Source: Primulina eburnea (Eukaryota; Streptophyta; Magnoliopsida; Lamiales; Gesneriaceae). From it: DNA of 64,000 bases. This document shows, piece after piece, positions 1 to 10,118 of this stretch (within the stretch, counting starts at the first letter, position 1; each line of letters begins with the position of its first letter). The translations under genes were made by a program, and so were the position numbers. The DNA lies in NCBI RefSeq assembly GCF_022965805.1, contig NC_133114.1:7336261-7400260 (forward strand), in the 5' to 3' direction. A model generated the notes under the pieces. That model searched no databases. It was not told the DNA's origin and worked only from the letters and a program-made list of their open reading frames with translations.

Positions 1-259
1 ACCTCGTATCGATGATTTGTTCGATCAGCTTCAGGGTACCTCTGTTTACTCCAAGATTGACTTGCGATCGGGTTATCATCAGATGAGAGTTAGGGATGAT
101 GATATTTCCAAGACTGCATTTCGTACTCGATATGGGCATTACGAGTTTCTAGTTATGCCATTTGGATTGACGAATGCGCCAGCAGTGTTCATGGATCTGA
201 TGAATCGAGTCTTTCGGGATTTTCTAGATCAGTTGTGTTCAACAACAATTGAGATGTAA
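1..259 (+). pseudogene. Ty3/gypsy reverse transcriptase fragment (G0)
   Basis: The reading frame gives the central fingers/palm part of a chromovirus [23 protein letters not shown] (first catalytic Asp in this block), [20 protein letters not shown] and [15 protein letters not shown]. Similarity stops near position 234, right before the block that would carry the second and third catalytic Asp residues (IDD in relatives such as T2 and T1). Unrelated residues then run to a stop at 257-259. Connection domain, RNase H, integrase and chromodomain are all absent, because the next recognisable sequence is the pre-LTR polypurine tract. This is a dead fragment made by an internal deletion; the upstream part lies left of the window. 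Same RT family as T2 and T1. Confidence 0.9.
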
Positions 260-322
260 TAACGATGTTGTTATTTCGTTTTGTTCATCCTCTAAGCCTG
301 ATTTCGAGGACGAAATCTTTTT

Positions 323-335
323 AAGGGGGGGAGAA
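323..335 (+). other. Polypurine tract (G0)
   Basis: A run aagggggggagaa abuts the LTR start TGTAGTAGCC. The preceding sequence, gaggacgaaatc, resembles the pre-tract sequence of T1 and T2. This is the expected primer site for plus-strand DNA synthesis. Confidence 0.85.
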
Positions 336-455
336 TGTAGTAGCCCGAATTCCAAATTGGGTAATTAACGGATTAATGGTGATTAAGAAGGTTTAATGTG
401 TAATTTTGACCGTGGTCATGATCGGACGGACCGAAGATGGTTCGGTAGCACCGAA

Positions 456-640
456 GAGTTCGGACGATCCGAAGTGAGTTCGGTGGATCCGATCATGAGG
501 TGTCAAGAGCCGATGGACACGTGGGAGTTCGGACGTTCCGAAGTGGGTTCGGTGGATCCGATCATGAGGTGTCAAGAGCTGATGGACACGTAGGAGTTCG
601 GACGTTCTGAAGTGGGTTCGGTGGATCCGAACATAGCCTA
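456..640 (+). repeat. 69-bp tandem repeats in U3 of the G0 LTR
   Basis: Units start at gagttcgg 456, 525 and 594 (exact 69-bp period), about 2.6 copies. Each unit holds the imperfect palindrome TTCGGACGATCCGAA or TTCGGACGTTCCGAA and then TTCGGTGGATCCGA. The array ends at the TATA box, the usual place of retrotransposon enhancers. Confidence 0.9.
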
Positions 641-646
641 TAAATA
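639..646 (+). promoter_or_regulatory. TATA box of the G0 LTR
   Basis: TATAAATA follows directly on the 69-bp repeat array and is the only good TATA box in the first part of the LTR. Transcription would start about 30 bases downstream. Confidence 0.6.
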
Positions 647-1768
647 GTGCTCGGATTTCCTCATTTTGTATTGTCAATTCTTGAAGTTGTGTCTCATAGT
701 TGAGAGGTTTGGAAGGTTTCTAGGGTTAGTTGTTGGTCGAGCGATAGCCAAGAGCTGCCAGGATTGGTAGCATAGCGACGCCTGAGTTACGAGGCAATCG
801 ACATCAAAGGGCTGTCGACGGACGAAGGTAAACCCTAAACCTTTGGTAGTACTGGTTTTGCTAGTTGAGCATGGTAGTATTGTTCATTGGGTATGCTTTT
901 GATGCGTAGGCTTGTTCTAGACCTGATTAGCGGTGTTGCGTAAGGCTAGGCTTGCTGTGATAGAGGTACGAAAGTACTATCCGAGATATCCTGGTCGAGT
1001 ATACATACTTATATGTGTTGCATGATTATGTGGTGCATTGATACATGTCATATGATGCATGCTATTATGTCACGTTTTATGATGCATGTTGCATTTCATG
1101 TTGAGCCGTATCTCCTTCGAGATAGCCTTTACTGTTGAGCTGTATCTCTTTCGAGATAAGCTATATCTTGTGGGGCCGCTCAGCCCTGTCTTGTCTTGTG
1201 GACGCATGGACACCGAGAGTACACAGTGGCCGACGGGTCCGGAGGGCTTCGGTGATCCGGGACATTTTAGGTCCACGTCTGTTCTTGTAGTGGATGCAGT
1301 GACCCAGAGGAGTACCGCGCGGCACTATCCACTTGGCGCCTCTAGACTGAGCATTTTGAGATCCTTTGTTACTCCTGTTTCTTGACTACCCTGGTATCAT
1401 ATCATAGCATGTGCATTTCATATAGGCTTGTATACTCATGCTTTTGTACTGGGCGTTCTTATCGCTCACGTCCTCGGTTTTGTTTATCTTGGACACCCCA
1501 TTCCCACGGGGCAGGGCTCAGGATGGATGGCTCGGGAAGAGCAGGAGGAGGACAGTGAGTATCTGGTTGGTTTAGTTTTCAGTACTATTCTATTTCGATA
1601 TGGTTGTACTGCATATTTTCATTTTAGTTCGAGTTGTTCTTGATTTCGATTGGGTTGTATAACTTTTTTCGTTGGCCATATTTCCGCTGTTATCTCTGAT
1701 TATTATTAATTAAGTTAGTTGCATGCTTAGTTCTTGATTAGTAGGTGATTCTGGAACGGGTCACTACA

Positions 1769-1957
1769 AGCGCACCCGCGCTGATGACACCGCACCCGCG
1801 GTCTTGTAGGGAGCGCACCCGCGGTCAAGCTTCGGGAAATCTGGATAGAATCGACGAGACAGGACCGCACCCGCGGTGCATGTATGACCGCACCCGCGGT
1901 GCGACGTGCAGAACCAAAAATGATGCCACGTTTCTAGATTTGCATGCAGTATAAATA
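1769..1957 (+). promoter_or_regulatory. U3 cluster of CGCACCCGCGGT motifs plus TATA box (N1 5' LTR)
   Basis: Five copies of CGCACCCGCGGT or one-base variants lie between 1769 and about 1901; TATAAATA follows at 1950-1957. The intact 3' LTR shows eight copies. The core CCGCGG is a palindrome with two CpG sites. Position suggests an enhancer or a protein-binding array; the binding factor is unknown. Confidence 0.7.
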
Positions 1958-2119
1958 TATGTGGATGACACGTTTTTCTTCAGAATTTTGGCAAGGAAAC
2001 CGAGAGACTTGAGAGCATTTCCTTCCGCCTTTTTAAGTTGCGATTGTGGAAGATCCGTCTATCAGAATTTGAATCCGAAAGTAGTATCGTTCTCCTTGTG
2101 CTACGAGCTATACAAAGAC

Positions 2120-3420
2120 GTAAGTTTTGTTACGTTTTGAGATGTTTTGAAAATATGATGTTGCTAGAATTTCATGTGATTCAGATATGGTGTTTCTACT
2201 ACCGTAGATATCGTATAATTGAAGTCAGATTAAAGAACAGACTATGGTTGTAATTGTTATGATTTTTGAAAGTTAGTGACTGAGAGTCTATATTAGAATT
2301 GTGTTAGTAATCAGAGTATGATTGTATTGACACCGATTATGAGTTTCAGTATTATATTTGTGATGTTCAGATTGACGGGGTTATTCAGATTGTATTGTTA
2401 TGTCGTCGAAACATCAGTTGATTTAGATTGATCAAATTCAGATATGATTTCGATTAGATTGTGATATTAATGATATGACTCAGATTGTATCTTGTTCAGA
2501 TATTGATCAGATTGTATACTGAATTGAGTATTGATCAGAACAGATTGAATATTGAGTTATTTACTGATACAGTGTATTCGATATTGTCATTTCAGATTTG
2601 ATATGGACAGAGTTGAATACAGGTCATCGTCTTCGTCAGACCGGGACGACAAAGGTATAATTCATGTGATATTCGGGAAGAAACAACTCAATCGAGACCA
2701 TCCTTGAGTTGCCCAATAAATCACATACTATATTCTTGTTTATGTTTTATCTTATTATGCTTGATTTACAGATTTTGTATTCATTCATTAAGATAGGAAA
2801 GTCTACGAGATCATCCAGACTTCTAGATGTTCGGCGATATCACAGCTTAGGGGAAGATCACCGCCCCTTTGTAGATGCGGATACAGATCAGGCCGAAGTC
2901 TAGGAATAAGACGTACAGCACCACGATTGGTAGGGTAGGTGACAGACAGTTACGTCTTATTCACATCGGGATCCCTAGAGTTATAGTCGAGTCGAGTCTA
3001 GACATGATTTGATTAGAACTGCATGTGTCTAGAGATGTGGTTTCATAGATTATGAAACTCATGGTTATTGCTTTCAGTCATGATAGCATGTTTATATGAA
3101 TTGATTTGAATTGCCTGTGTATTTGAATTAAGCTGCATGCTTATATGGATGTGGCTCCTAGATCATGGGACCCATCATTCCTGCTTTCAGTTGGGTTAGC
3201 ATGTTATCTGATTAAGATTGTTTATATGCAGGTTTATCTGATTTGAATTGCATGCTTATTTGATTAATTTCATAGATTATGAAATAGATTGTTTATATAC
3301 GTGATAGCATGATTTATAAAGTAGTTGTTTATATACATGCTTACCATGTTTTATACTGGGATTTATTCTCACCGGAGTTATCCGGCTGTTGTCTTGTTTT
3401 GTATGTGTGCATGACAACAG
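2120..3420 (+). other. Candidate intron inside the N1 LTR
   Basis: AC/GTAAGTTTTG (donor GT at 2120) is a near-consensus plant 5' splice site. The T-rich stretch ending GCATGACAACAG (AG at 3419-3420) is acceptor-like. Both are kept in the same order in the LTRs of N2, N3, N4, S1 and T2, while sequence between them varies greatly. Splicing itself is inferred. Confidence 0.45.
2904..2962 (+). repeat. Perfect 11-bp inverted repeat hairpin in the N1 LTR
   Basis: GAATAAGACGT at 2904-2914 and ACGTCTTATTC at 2952-2962, with an inner CACC/GGTG pairing in the loop. Just upstream, GACTTCTAGATGTTCGG and CCGAAGTC also pair. The structure recurs in N2, N3 and T2. Confidence 0.8.
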
Positions 3421-3724
3421 GTGAGGCTGGATCAGGGTCGAGATGACGATGAGAGAAGACGAGTTAGCGTGGTGATTCCGGACTGGTAGCAGACTTGGTT
3501 TATTACTTGAATTTAGTAATTAAACCTTAGACTTAGGTTGTACAGTATTGTACTTTTCTACTGAACTGTAGTTTTTATACAGAGATTTATATTGTTTGGA
3601 TTCCATTACCTTCCGCAGTTACATTTTAAAAAGAAAAATTTTTAGACCCTGTGTTATCTTAATTGAAAATTAAATCCCAAAGATGATTAATAAGACAGAT
3701 CAGCGTCCGGGTCCCCACAACAGG

Positions 3725-3736
3725 TGGTATCAGAGC
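3725..3736 (+). other. Primer-binding site (initiator Met tRNA), N1
   Basis: TGGTATCAGAGC, complementary to the 3' end of plant initiator methionine tRNA, lies 5 bases after the LTR end. Minus-strand DNA synthesis would start here. Confidence 0.92.
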
Positions 3737-4099
3737 GATAGATTCTTTAGATTGAGATAGTCAGAGTTGATAGATTCTTTAGACTGAGATAGAAGAGAAT
3801 GAGCGGGGTAGATTGAATTTTCTTTCCTTGCATGTGATTGCTAGCATGAGAATTATATTAATGTTGACTTGCATGATGTGTGCTAGCATGATTTATCGCT
3901 TTCCCTATTACATGTTGTTTGTTATCTGAGTTGATTGCAGCATGTAATGGTTAAGCCTGAATCAGAACCGAGTCTGGATCAGAGGTATATGATCAGAGGA
4001 GGGCTGAGACAGATTGTATAGATTGGTTACTAATCTGTTTGATATTCAGATATACCGCCTCGGAGATTTCCAGAAAGGGGTAGCACTTCGTCTGAACAG

Positions 4100-4951
4100 A
4101 TGGATGTATTAGAAGCTCAGCTAGAAGAAAAGATGAAAGAGTTTGAGTTATTACAGCCGCCGATTCTGAGTGGTACCGAGACATCTGAAGATTGTCAGAA
4201 CTGGTTTGATGATATAGAAATCTTGTTTGATTTGCTTGATTGTACAGATGAACAGAGGGTTAAAATAGTGCCTTATCAGTTACGAGAAGCCGCCAGGAGT
4301 TGGTGGATTACCAGTAGAAGAATGTGGGCACAGAGAGGTACAATGATGTCGTGGGAAATATTCAGAACTGAATTCTATCGAAGATTTTTCTCAGCTTCGT
4401 ATCGAGAGAACAAGAAATTAGAGTTTGAGAATTTGAGCCAAGGGCAGCTGAATATTGACAAATATATTGCTAAATTCTCTACTCTACTGCATTTTGCTCC
4501 TCATTTAGCTGGGAATGATGAAGCTGTAGTGAATCAATTCATCAGAGGGTTGAATTCAGAGGTAGTTGCATTCATGAATTTGCAACGACCTTACCATTTT
4601 GCTGACATCCTGAGTAAAGCGAAGAGAGCGGAGGCGAGTCTGATTAGACAATTGACAAGGTTGTGTGTGAAGCCACCCCAGACACAGCAGTCCCCTCTTC
4701 GAATTGAGCGTGGCAGCACGAGTGGAAAGCAAGATTTGTTGAAAGCTCAAAAGAAGCCATTCAAGAAGTTGGGAAGTGGTTCCTCTAGCTCAAGTGGTTC
4801 CAGTCCTAGTCATACTGATGTCTATTGTAGGACTTGCGGAGGGAGACATTCCTCAGAGCAATGCCAAGGAGTGCTTGGTAGATGCAATATTTGTAAACAG
4901 CTGGGGCATTTTGCTAAAGTTTGTCCCCAGAGACGGTCCCGAAGATCTTAG
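4100..4951 (+). CDS. Gag polyprotein of N1 (gag-only element)
   Basis: 283 residues, uninterrupted. Gag forms the virus-like particle and packages element RNA in the cytoplasm. Residues about 20-190 are a Retrotrans_gag domain (WFDDIEILFDLL, REAARSWW, FRTEFYRRFF, APHLAGNDEAVVNQFIRGL). A Ser-rich linker follows. Two zinc knuckles end the protein: C243-X2-C-X3-H-X4-C255 (one residue short of the canonical spacing) and a canonical C262-X2-C-X4-H-X4-C275. The original start seems to have been 57 bases upstream, where N4 has ATGCCTCCT but N1 has ATACCGCCT; I chose the first downstream in-frame ATG. No intact protease or RT follows, so processing would need enzymes in trans. Closest relatives in the window are the gags of N3 and N2. 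Confidence 0.88.
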   Translation: MDVLEAQLEEKMKEFELLQPPILSGTETSEDCQNWFDDIEILFDLLDCTDEQRVKIVPYQLREAARSWWITSRRMWAQRGTMMSWEIFRTEFYRRFFSASYRENKKLEFENLSQGQLNIDKYIAKFSTLLHFAPHLAGNDEAVVNQFIRGLNSEVVAFMNLQRPYHFADILSKAKRAEASLIRQLTRLCVKPPQTQQSPLRIERGSTSGKQDLLKAQKKPFKKLGSGSSSSSGSSPSHTDVYCRTCGGRHSSEQCQGVLGRCNICKQLGHFAKVCPQRRSRRS

Positions 4952-7278
4952 GGAACGGCGTTTAATTGAGAAACAGAACCAGAATTCACAACAGGTACTA
5001 TGCTTTATGATTAGATTGCATTTGTATTGATATATATACTCATGCATTCCGTAAGATTATCTTTGACTAAGTTGCATGGAGATATGCTGTATCTGTTGGG
5101 TTGTTTGTACTGTAGTATTGATTTCCTTACTGTTTGGAGGAAATATGGATCTCAAAGATTTCTGTGACTATTTTATACTACAGTGAGATGAGTATGAGAG
5201 TGAGTTAGATCATGATGTACTTGTGTTTCTGCTTTGAATTGCATTTTGATATAAATGGGCTAAACAAGTACAGAACTATTATAGATTCCTTTTTAGGAGA
5301 GTATAAGATTCAGACCAGATTTGGCTGATGAGTAGAGATTTCATGATAAGGATTCTAGATTTAGAATTCCTTTGATACCTGTATTGTCATATAGGACTCG
5401 ATTAATACAGAAAGGAGCAGATTGCATCCCTATGTATTCAGTAGACCTACTGAGATCGAGCCTAACATTGACAGATATGTCAATGATGTATGAATTCGAT
5501 GATATTTGCCTAGATAAGATTTCAGATTTGTTTTATATCAGACAGATAGATTTCAGAAGTGAATTTAGATCAGATACTGATTGTTGTTTTAGAATTTAGT
5601 ACAAAATGATACTGAAAGTATAGAGTGATACTGAATGATTAGACAGATTAGAATACTGGCTGAGAATTACAGATGATTGAGTATTCTCTGGAAGATATTT
5701 CAATTCTGATCCTAAATTAATAGCGTTTATGTTCAGAGGTATTCTGAAGATTATGCTTGGTATATCTATGATTTATTGATATATGGCAGTATTTGATTGG
5801 TTATGCTGAATATTTAAAGACTGTGTTAAATATTCAGAGAACTGTGATTAGTGTATACAGAAAGGAATCAGGTATGAATCATAATTGAAACAGATTGTAT
5901 TCAGAATATGTGATATCTGCAGTTTGTATACCGATTTATTTGCACCGTTGAGACAGAAATCAGTGACTGTAAACGACACAGGTAACAGATGTATCAGAAT
6001 TAGCAGAGATGTCAGAAAGTCAGAAATGCTGAGTTTTACAGATTTTCTTATTCTCTTATTCCCTTATTATGTTATATCTGCTTGCGTATTGTGATTACTC
6101 TAAATCAGTATTTGAGACATCTTATATTGTTTGGGAGCATATTCTATTTGCAGATGAGATATGGCAGATGATTTGGGAACTGTGAAGATTGATCAGTAGT
6201 CAGAATTATCAGTATTGCCAGCAATCGTTATTTTATGAGTTTTATTAAACTCACTAGATCTGTATAGGCTGTTTTATCTCGAATCTGATTGATATTACTG
6301 TAGTTTGCATGTATGTTTGATACAGAATATTGTAAACAGTTGAGAGTTGCAACAGTTCAGAAATGTGATCAGAATGCTCAGAATTGTATTTCGATAATCA
6401 GAACAGAGTTTCGATTAGGGCAACCGATATGTGAAATTGTGTTTGTATAAGATTGATTATCTTGTGATATCCGAATGTTTCAGAATTGTATAACAGAATT
6501 GATATTTATAATCAGAGCCGAATACCAGGTAGGTATTTCTTCTTTATTTTATATTATTAACTGATTGTTTGTACCGAATAGTTCGAATCCAAAATCACAG
6601 ATAGTGTCAGAACCGCACAGTAGTGAAGTCAGTTTTCATTCAGATGTTTGTGAATGTATTATATTCGAACAGATAGTTGTGATATAAACAGATTAGACCA
6701 GTTATGGCAGAAATTGTACAGAAATGTTGGCAGAAATTGTACTGATAAGTCTGAATTGATAACAGAAGAAGATAGAAAGATAGAAATCAGAAGATTTGTT
6801 ACAGAATATGTATAGTTCTGAATAGAAATGGGAGTACATTTCTATGGTTTTCGTAACGACATTACAGCCATTTTCTTTAGATATTGATATGATGTGATTA
6901 TGATTGACAGATTTCTCAATCTATATCTATCAGTTTTTACCAGATTACGTACAAACAGAACTAGATGACATAGATCGATGTCAAAGAAATAACCAGATGG
7001 ATTAGAATATTGAATTAGATGATATCAGATTGTGATTTTGATGGAGTTATACTTGTGATAGACTCTATCATAAGCTCTCTTGTGCAGATTTATTACAGAT
7101 TGGCAGGTAGTCAGAGAGATTGACAAATAGTCATGATGTAGTAATCCGATATTGGCAAATATTGGTAGAACTTTAGTACTGGATGTTAGTACTAGTGATT
7201 CAGATAGTTCAGCATGAATAGATTTAAGACACCAACGTCGGATGATGACGATTGGTATTTGAAGATAAAGACTGAATA
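4952..7278 (+). pseudogene. Decayed pol of N1 (part 1)
   Basis: No long ORF, but two stretches can still be placed. Around 5330-5599 the frame gives WRFHDKDSRFRIPL-like residues, then RLIQKGADCIPMYSVDLL and an ADVFPD-like stretch (FDDICLDKISDL), matching the PR-RT linker of chromoviruses (compare [13 protein letters not shown] in T1 near 20240). Around 6830-6990 the DNA aligns with the integrase core of T2 (53230-53320, reverse): the stretch coding WEHISMDFV and the VIDRLTKS block are visible but scrambled. The protease active site, RT catalytic core and RNase H are not recognisable. The same remnants lie in N2, N3 and N4. The rest is AT-rich with many cagaat/cagatt words. Confidence 0.7.
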
Positions 7279-7619
7279 TGTGGGGACCCGGACGCTGATC
7301 TTCTTCTTAATCATCTTTGGGATTTAAATATAAATTAAGATAAAACAGGGTCTAAAAATTTTTTCGTTTTAAAATACAGTGCGGAAGGTAATGGCAATCT
7401 ACATAAAATACATCTCTGTATAAAAACTACAGTTCAGTAGAAAAGTACAATATTGTACAACCTAAGTCTAAGGTTCAATTACTAAATTCAAGTAATAAAC
7501 TAAGTCTGCTACAAGTCCGGAATCACCACGCTAACTCGTCTTCTCTCATCGTCATCTCGACCCTGATCCAGCCCCACCTGTTGTCATGCACACATACAAA
7601 ACAAGACAACAGCCGGATA
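7279..7619 (-). repeat. N2 3' LTR, fragment 1 (distal end)
   Basis: Starts TGTGGGGACCCGGACG, the reverse complement of the family LTR end. It is cut at 7619 by N3, with ggata at 7615-7619 as the duplicated target. It is nearly identical to 28707-29050 of the other N2 LTR. Confidence 0.92.
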
Positions 7620-7737
7620 TGTAATGCCCGAGACTTAATTAATATAATCATACGTTGATTAATTGACATGATTGAGGTTATACAAACTTGAATGAAGAAG
7701 TCGGACATCGTTACATTATAAGCCAAGATGTTCAACC

Positions 7738-7767
7738 GAACATCTCGAGATGTTCGGCCGAACATCT
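7738..7767 (+). repeat. Overlapping perfect palindromes in U3 of N3
   Basis: GAACATCTCGAGATGTTC (7738-7755, 18 bp) overlaps AGATGTTCGGCCGAACATCT (7748-7767, 20 bp). Degenerate versions of the same AGATGTT/AACATCT block are in N2 and N4 at the matching place, so this is an ancestral U3 element rather than part of the variable cluster. Confidence 0.85.
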
Positions 7768-7781
7768 CCAAAGAAGTGACC

Positions 7782-7925
7782 GGCGCACATGCGCGAAGAA
7801 ACACGCGCATATGCGCGAGGGGTCCAGAAGCCCTCGCGCATATGCGCGAGAAAAGGCGGGCATATGCGCGACAACTCCAGAATATTTGGCGCATATGCGC
7901 GAGATGAAGCGCGCATATGCGCGAG
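7782..7925 (+). promoter_or_regulatory. U3 cluster of GCGCATATGCGC palindromes (N3)
   Basis: Six copies of (C)GCGCATATGCGC(G) or one-base variants lie within 145 bp, spaced about 20-45 bp, ending 50 bp before the TATA box (TATATATA 7975-7982). A G-box core CACGTG lies between at 7953-7958. The same 12-mer dominates the U3 of T2. Regulatory role is inferred from position and repetition. Confidence 0.75.
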
Positions 7926-8155
7926 TGGGTTTTTGGCAAATTCTGGAGAAGCCACGTGTGATTTACATGCAAAGTATATATATAGGTATATACAAGCGTT
8001 AATCAGCAAGGAAAAAGAAAGAAACGAAGGAACTTTGGAAAAATGTGTCCGTGAAGCTTAGGATCGTGATTGTGCAAAATCCGTCCATCTGTTTTTGAAT
8101 CCGGGTACAGTACTGTGTTCATATCAACGCAGGCTACAACTGGACGTAAGTTTGG

Positions 8156-9409
8156 TTACGTTTAGACATGTTTTGAATTTATGATATTGTCAGAATTGAA
8201 TATGATTCAGATATGGCGTTTCTGCTACCATAGACATTATAGAATGGAAGTCAGATTAAAGAACAGACCATTTCTGTAATTGTTATGATTTTTGAAGTCG
8301 ATTTGACTGATATTTCATATCAGAATTGTATTGTTATTGAGATTATGACCGGTATGGTTATGGATTACGAATTCTGATATTATATTTGTGATATTCAGAT
8401 TAACGGGGTTATTCAGATTGTATTGTTATGCCGTCGAAACATCACTTGATTTAGATTAATCAGATTCAGATATGATTCAGATTGTATTGTGATATCGATG
8501 ACATGAATTGAATTGTATCTTGTTCAGATATTGATCAGATTATGTACTGAGTTGAGTATTGATCAGAACAGATTGTGCATTGAGTTATTTACTGATACGG
8601 TGTATTCACTATTGTCATTTCAGATTGATATGGACAGATTTGAATACAAGACTTCGTTTTCGTCAGACAGGGACGACAAAGGTATAATTCATGTGATATT
8701 CGGGAAGCATAACTCAAATTAGATTAATTTGAGTTTCCCAATAAAATCACATACTAGATTATTGTTATATTGTTACCTGATTATGCTTTGATTATAGAAT
8801 TGTATTCAAGCATGTAAGATAATTGTGATATTCAGTTATGAATATGATTATGCTTTGTTTACAGATTGTTATTCATTGCATTTAAGATAGGAAAGTCTTG
8901 ACAGCCATTGTCAGACTTCTAGATGTTCGGTGTATCTCAGCTTAGGAGCAGCCCTGACTCCTATTGCAGTCGTTGATACAGCTCAGACCGAAGTCTAGGA
9001 ATAAGACGTACAGTCACCCCGAGTGGGAGGGTAGGTGACAGCCATTGACGTCTTATTCACACCGGGATCCCTAGAGTTATAGTTGAGTCGAGTCTAGACA
9101 TGATTTGACTAGAACTGCATGTGTTTAGAGATGTGGTTTCATAGACTATGAAACCCATGTTTATTGCTTTCAGTATGATAGCATGTTTATATGATTTGAT
9201 TTGAATTGCATGTTTATCTGATTGGAGCTGCATGCTTATTTTGATTTGATTTCATAGATTATGAAATCTATTATATTTAATTTTATTCATGATAGAACGT
9301 TTCATGATTTATTTTGTGTATATGCATGTTTACCATGTTTTATACTGGGATTTATTCTCATCGGAGTTATCCGGCTGTTGTCTTGTTTTGTATGTGTGCA
9401 TGGCAACAG
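8156..9409 (+). other. Candidate intron inside the N3 LTR
   Basis: Donor GGAC/GTAAGTTTG at 8156 and acceptor TATGTGTGCATGGCAACAG ending 9409. Same layout as in N1 with length 1254 bp. The 3' LTR donor differs (GTAAGGTTT at the matching site), a small change that would weaken it there. Confidence 0.45.
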
Positions 9410-9710
9410 GTGGGACAAGATCGGGGTCGAGAAGATGATGAGAGAAGATGAGGTTAGCGTGGTGATTCCGGACTTGGATAGATTTAGGTTTTATTACTTG
9501 AACTTTAGTAGTTGAACCTTAGATCAGTTAAAAGATTGATGTATCTTTATACTGAATTGTAGTTTATACAGATATGTATAATAGAATAATGCCATTACCT
9601 TCCGCACTTGATATTTTAAAAGAAAAATTTTTAGACCCTGTTTATTAGAACTGATAATTAAATCCCCAAAGATTAATAAGAAAGATCAGCGTCCGGGTCC
9701 CCACAACAGG

Positions 9711-9722
9711 TGGTATCAGAGC
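9711..9722 (+). other. Primer-binding site (initiator Met tRNA), N3
   Basis: TGGTATCAGAGC, 5 bases after the 5' LTR end. Confidence 0.92.
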
Positions 9723-10118
9723 GATAGATCCTTTAGATTGAGATAGTCAGAGTTGATAGATCCTTTAGACTGAGATAGAAGAGAACGAGCGGGGTAGATT
9801 GAATTTTCTTTCCTTGCATGTGATTGCTAGCATGAGAATTATTTCAATGCTGACTTGCATGATGTGTGCTAGCATGATTTATTGTTTTCCCTATTACATG
9901 TTGCTTGTTATCTGAGTTGATTGCAGCGTGTAATTACTAAGCCTGGATCAGAACCGAGTCTGAATCAGAGGTATATGATCAGAGGAGGGCTGAGACAGAT
10001 TGTATAGACTGTGTACTAACCGAATTGATATTCAGATATACCGCCTCGAAGAATTTCAGAAAAGGGCAGTACTTCGTCTGAACAGAGAGATGTATCAGTA
10101 ACTCAGTTAGAAGAAAAG

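Larger units (their letters stand above)
1..1768 (+). mobile_element. G0: 3' end of an internally deleted Ty3/gypsy element (Tekay/Del-like)
   Basis: Only the right-hand end of this element is in the window: an RT fragment, a polypurine tract and a complete 3' LTR (336-1768). It sits inside the U3 region of the 5' LTR of N1: N1 sequence resumes at 1769, which aligns with 41121 in the intact N1 3' LTR. The right flank begins agcgc; the matching target-site duplicate should lie left of the window. The RT is joined directly to the noncoding 3' end of the element, so most of pol has been deleted. Confidence 0.85.
336..1768 (+). repeat. 3' LTR of G0 (1433 bp)
   Basis: Begins TGTAGTAGCCCG just after the polypurine tract and ends GGGTCACTACA, where N1 LTR sequence resumes. 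It holds a U3 with 69-bp tandem repeats and a TATA box, and possible splice signals (donor GT at 828-829; a weaker acceptor-like CAG ending at 1514). No coding capacity; short ORFs at 1086-1385 and 1428-1643 match no retroelement domain I know. Confidence 0.85.
1769..3719 (+). repeat. 5' LTR of N1 (partial)
   Basis: Aligns end to end with 41121-43070. It ends GTCCGGGTCCCCACA immediately before the primer-binding site. Its first 186 bp are missing because G0 landed in the U3 cluster. It contains a TATA box, an intron-like signal pair and a long inverted repeat, listed separately. Confidence 0.92.
7620..9705 (+). repeat. 5' LTR of N3 (2086 bp)
   Basis: Runs from TGTAATGCCCGAG to GTCCGGGTCCCCACA. 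Contains overlapping perfect palindromes (7738-7767), the GCGCATATGCGC cluster, a TATA box, an intron-like signal pair (donor GT 8156, acceptor AG ending 9409) and the GAATAAGACGT hairpin (8999-9009 with 9048-9058). Confidence 0.94.

Noticed and set aside
1086..1385. 99-residue ORF in the G0 LTR
   Set aside because: LTR noncoding sequence; no start context or recognisable domain, and a reverse ORF overlaps the same stretch.
7688..8061. Overlapping ORFs on both strands with repeated AHMRE/RAYAR/RICA peptides (also 13562-13908 and 51795-52114)
   Set aside because: They are translations of the GCGCATATGCGC palindrome cluster, which is open in several frames because of its sequence. They lie in U3 and have no protein features.
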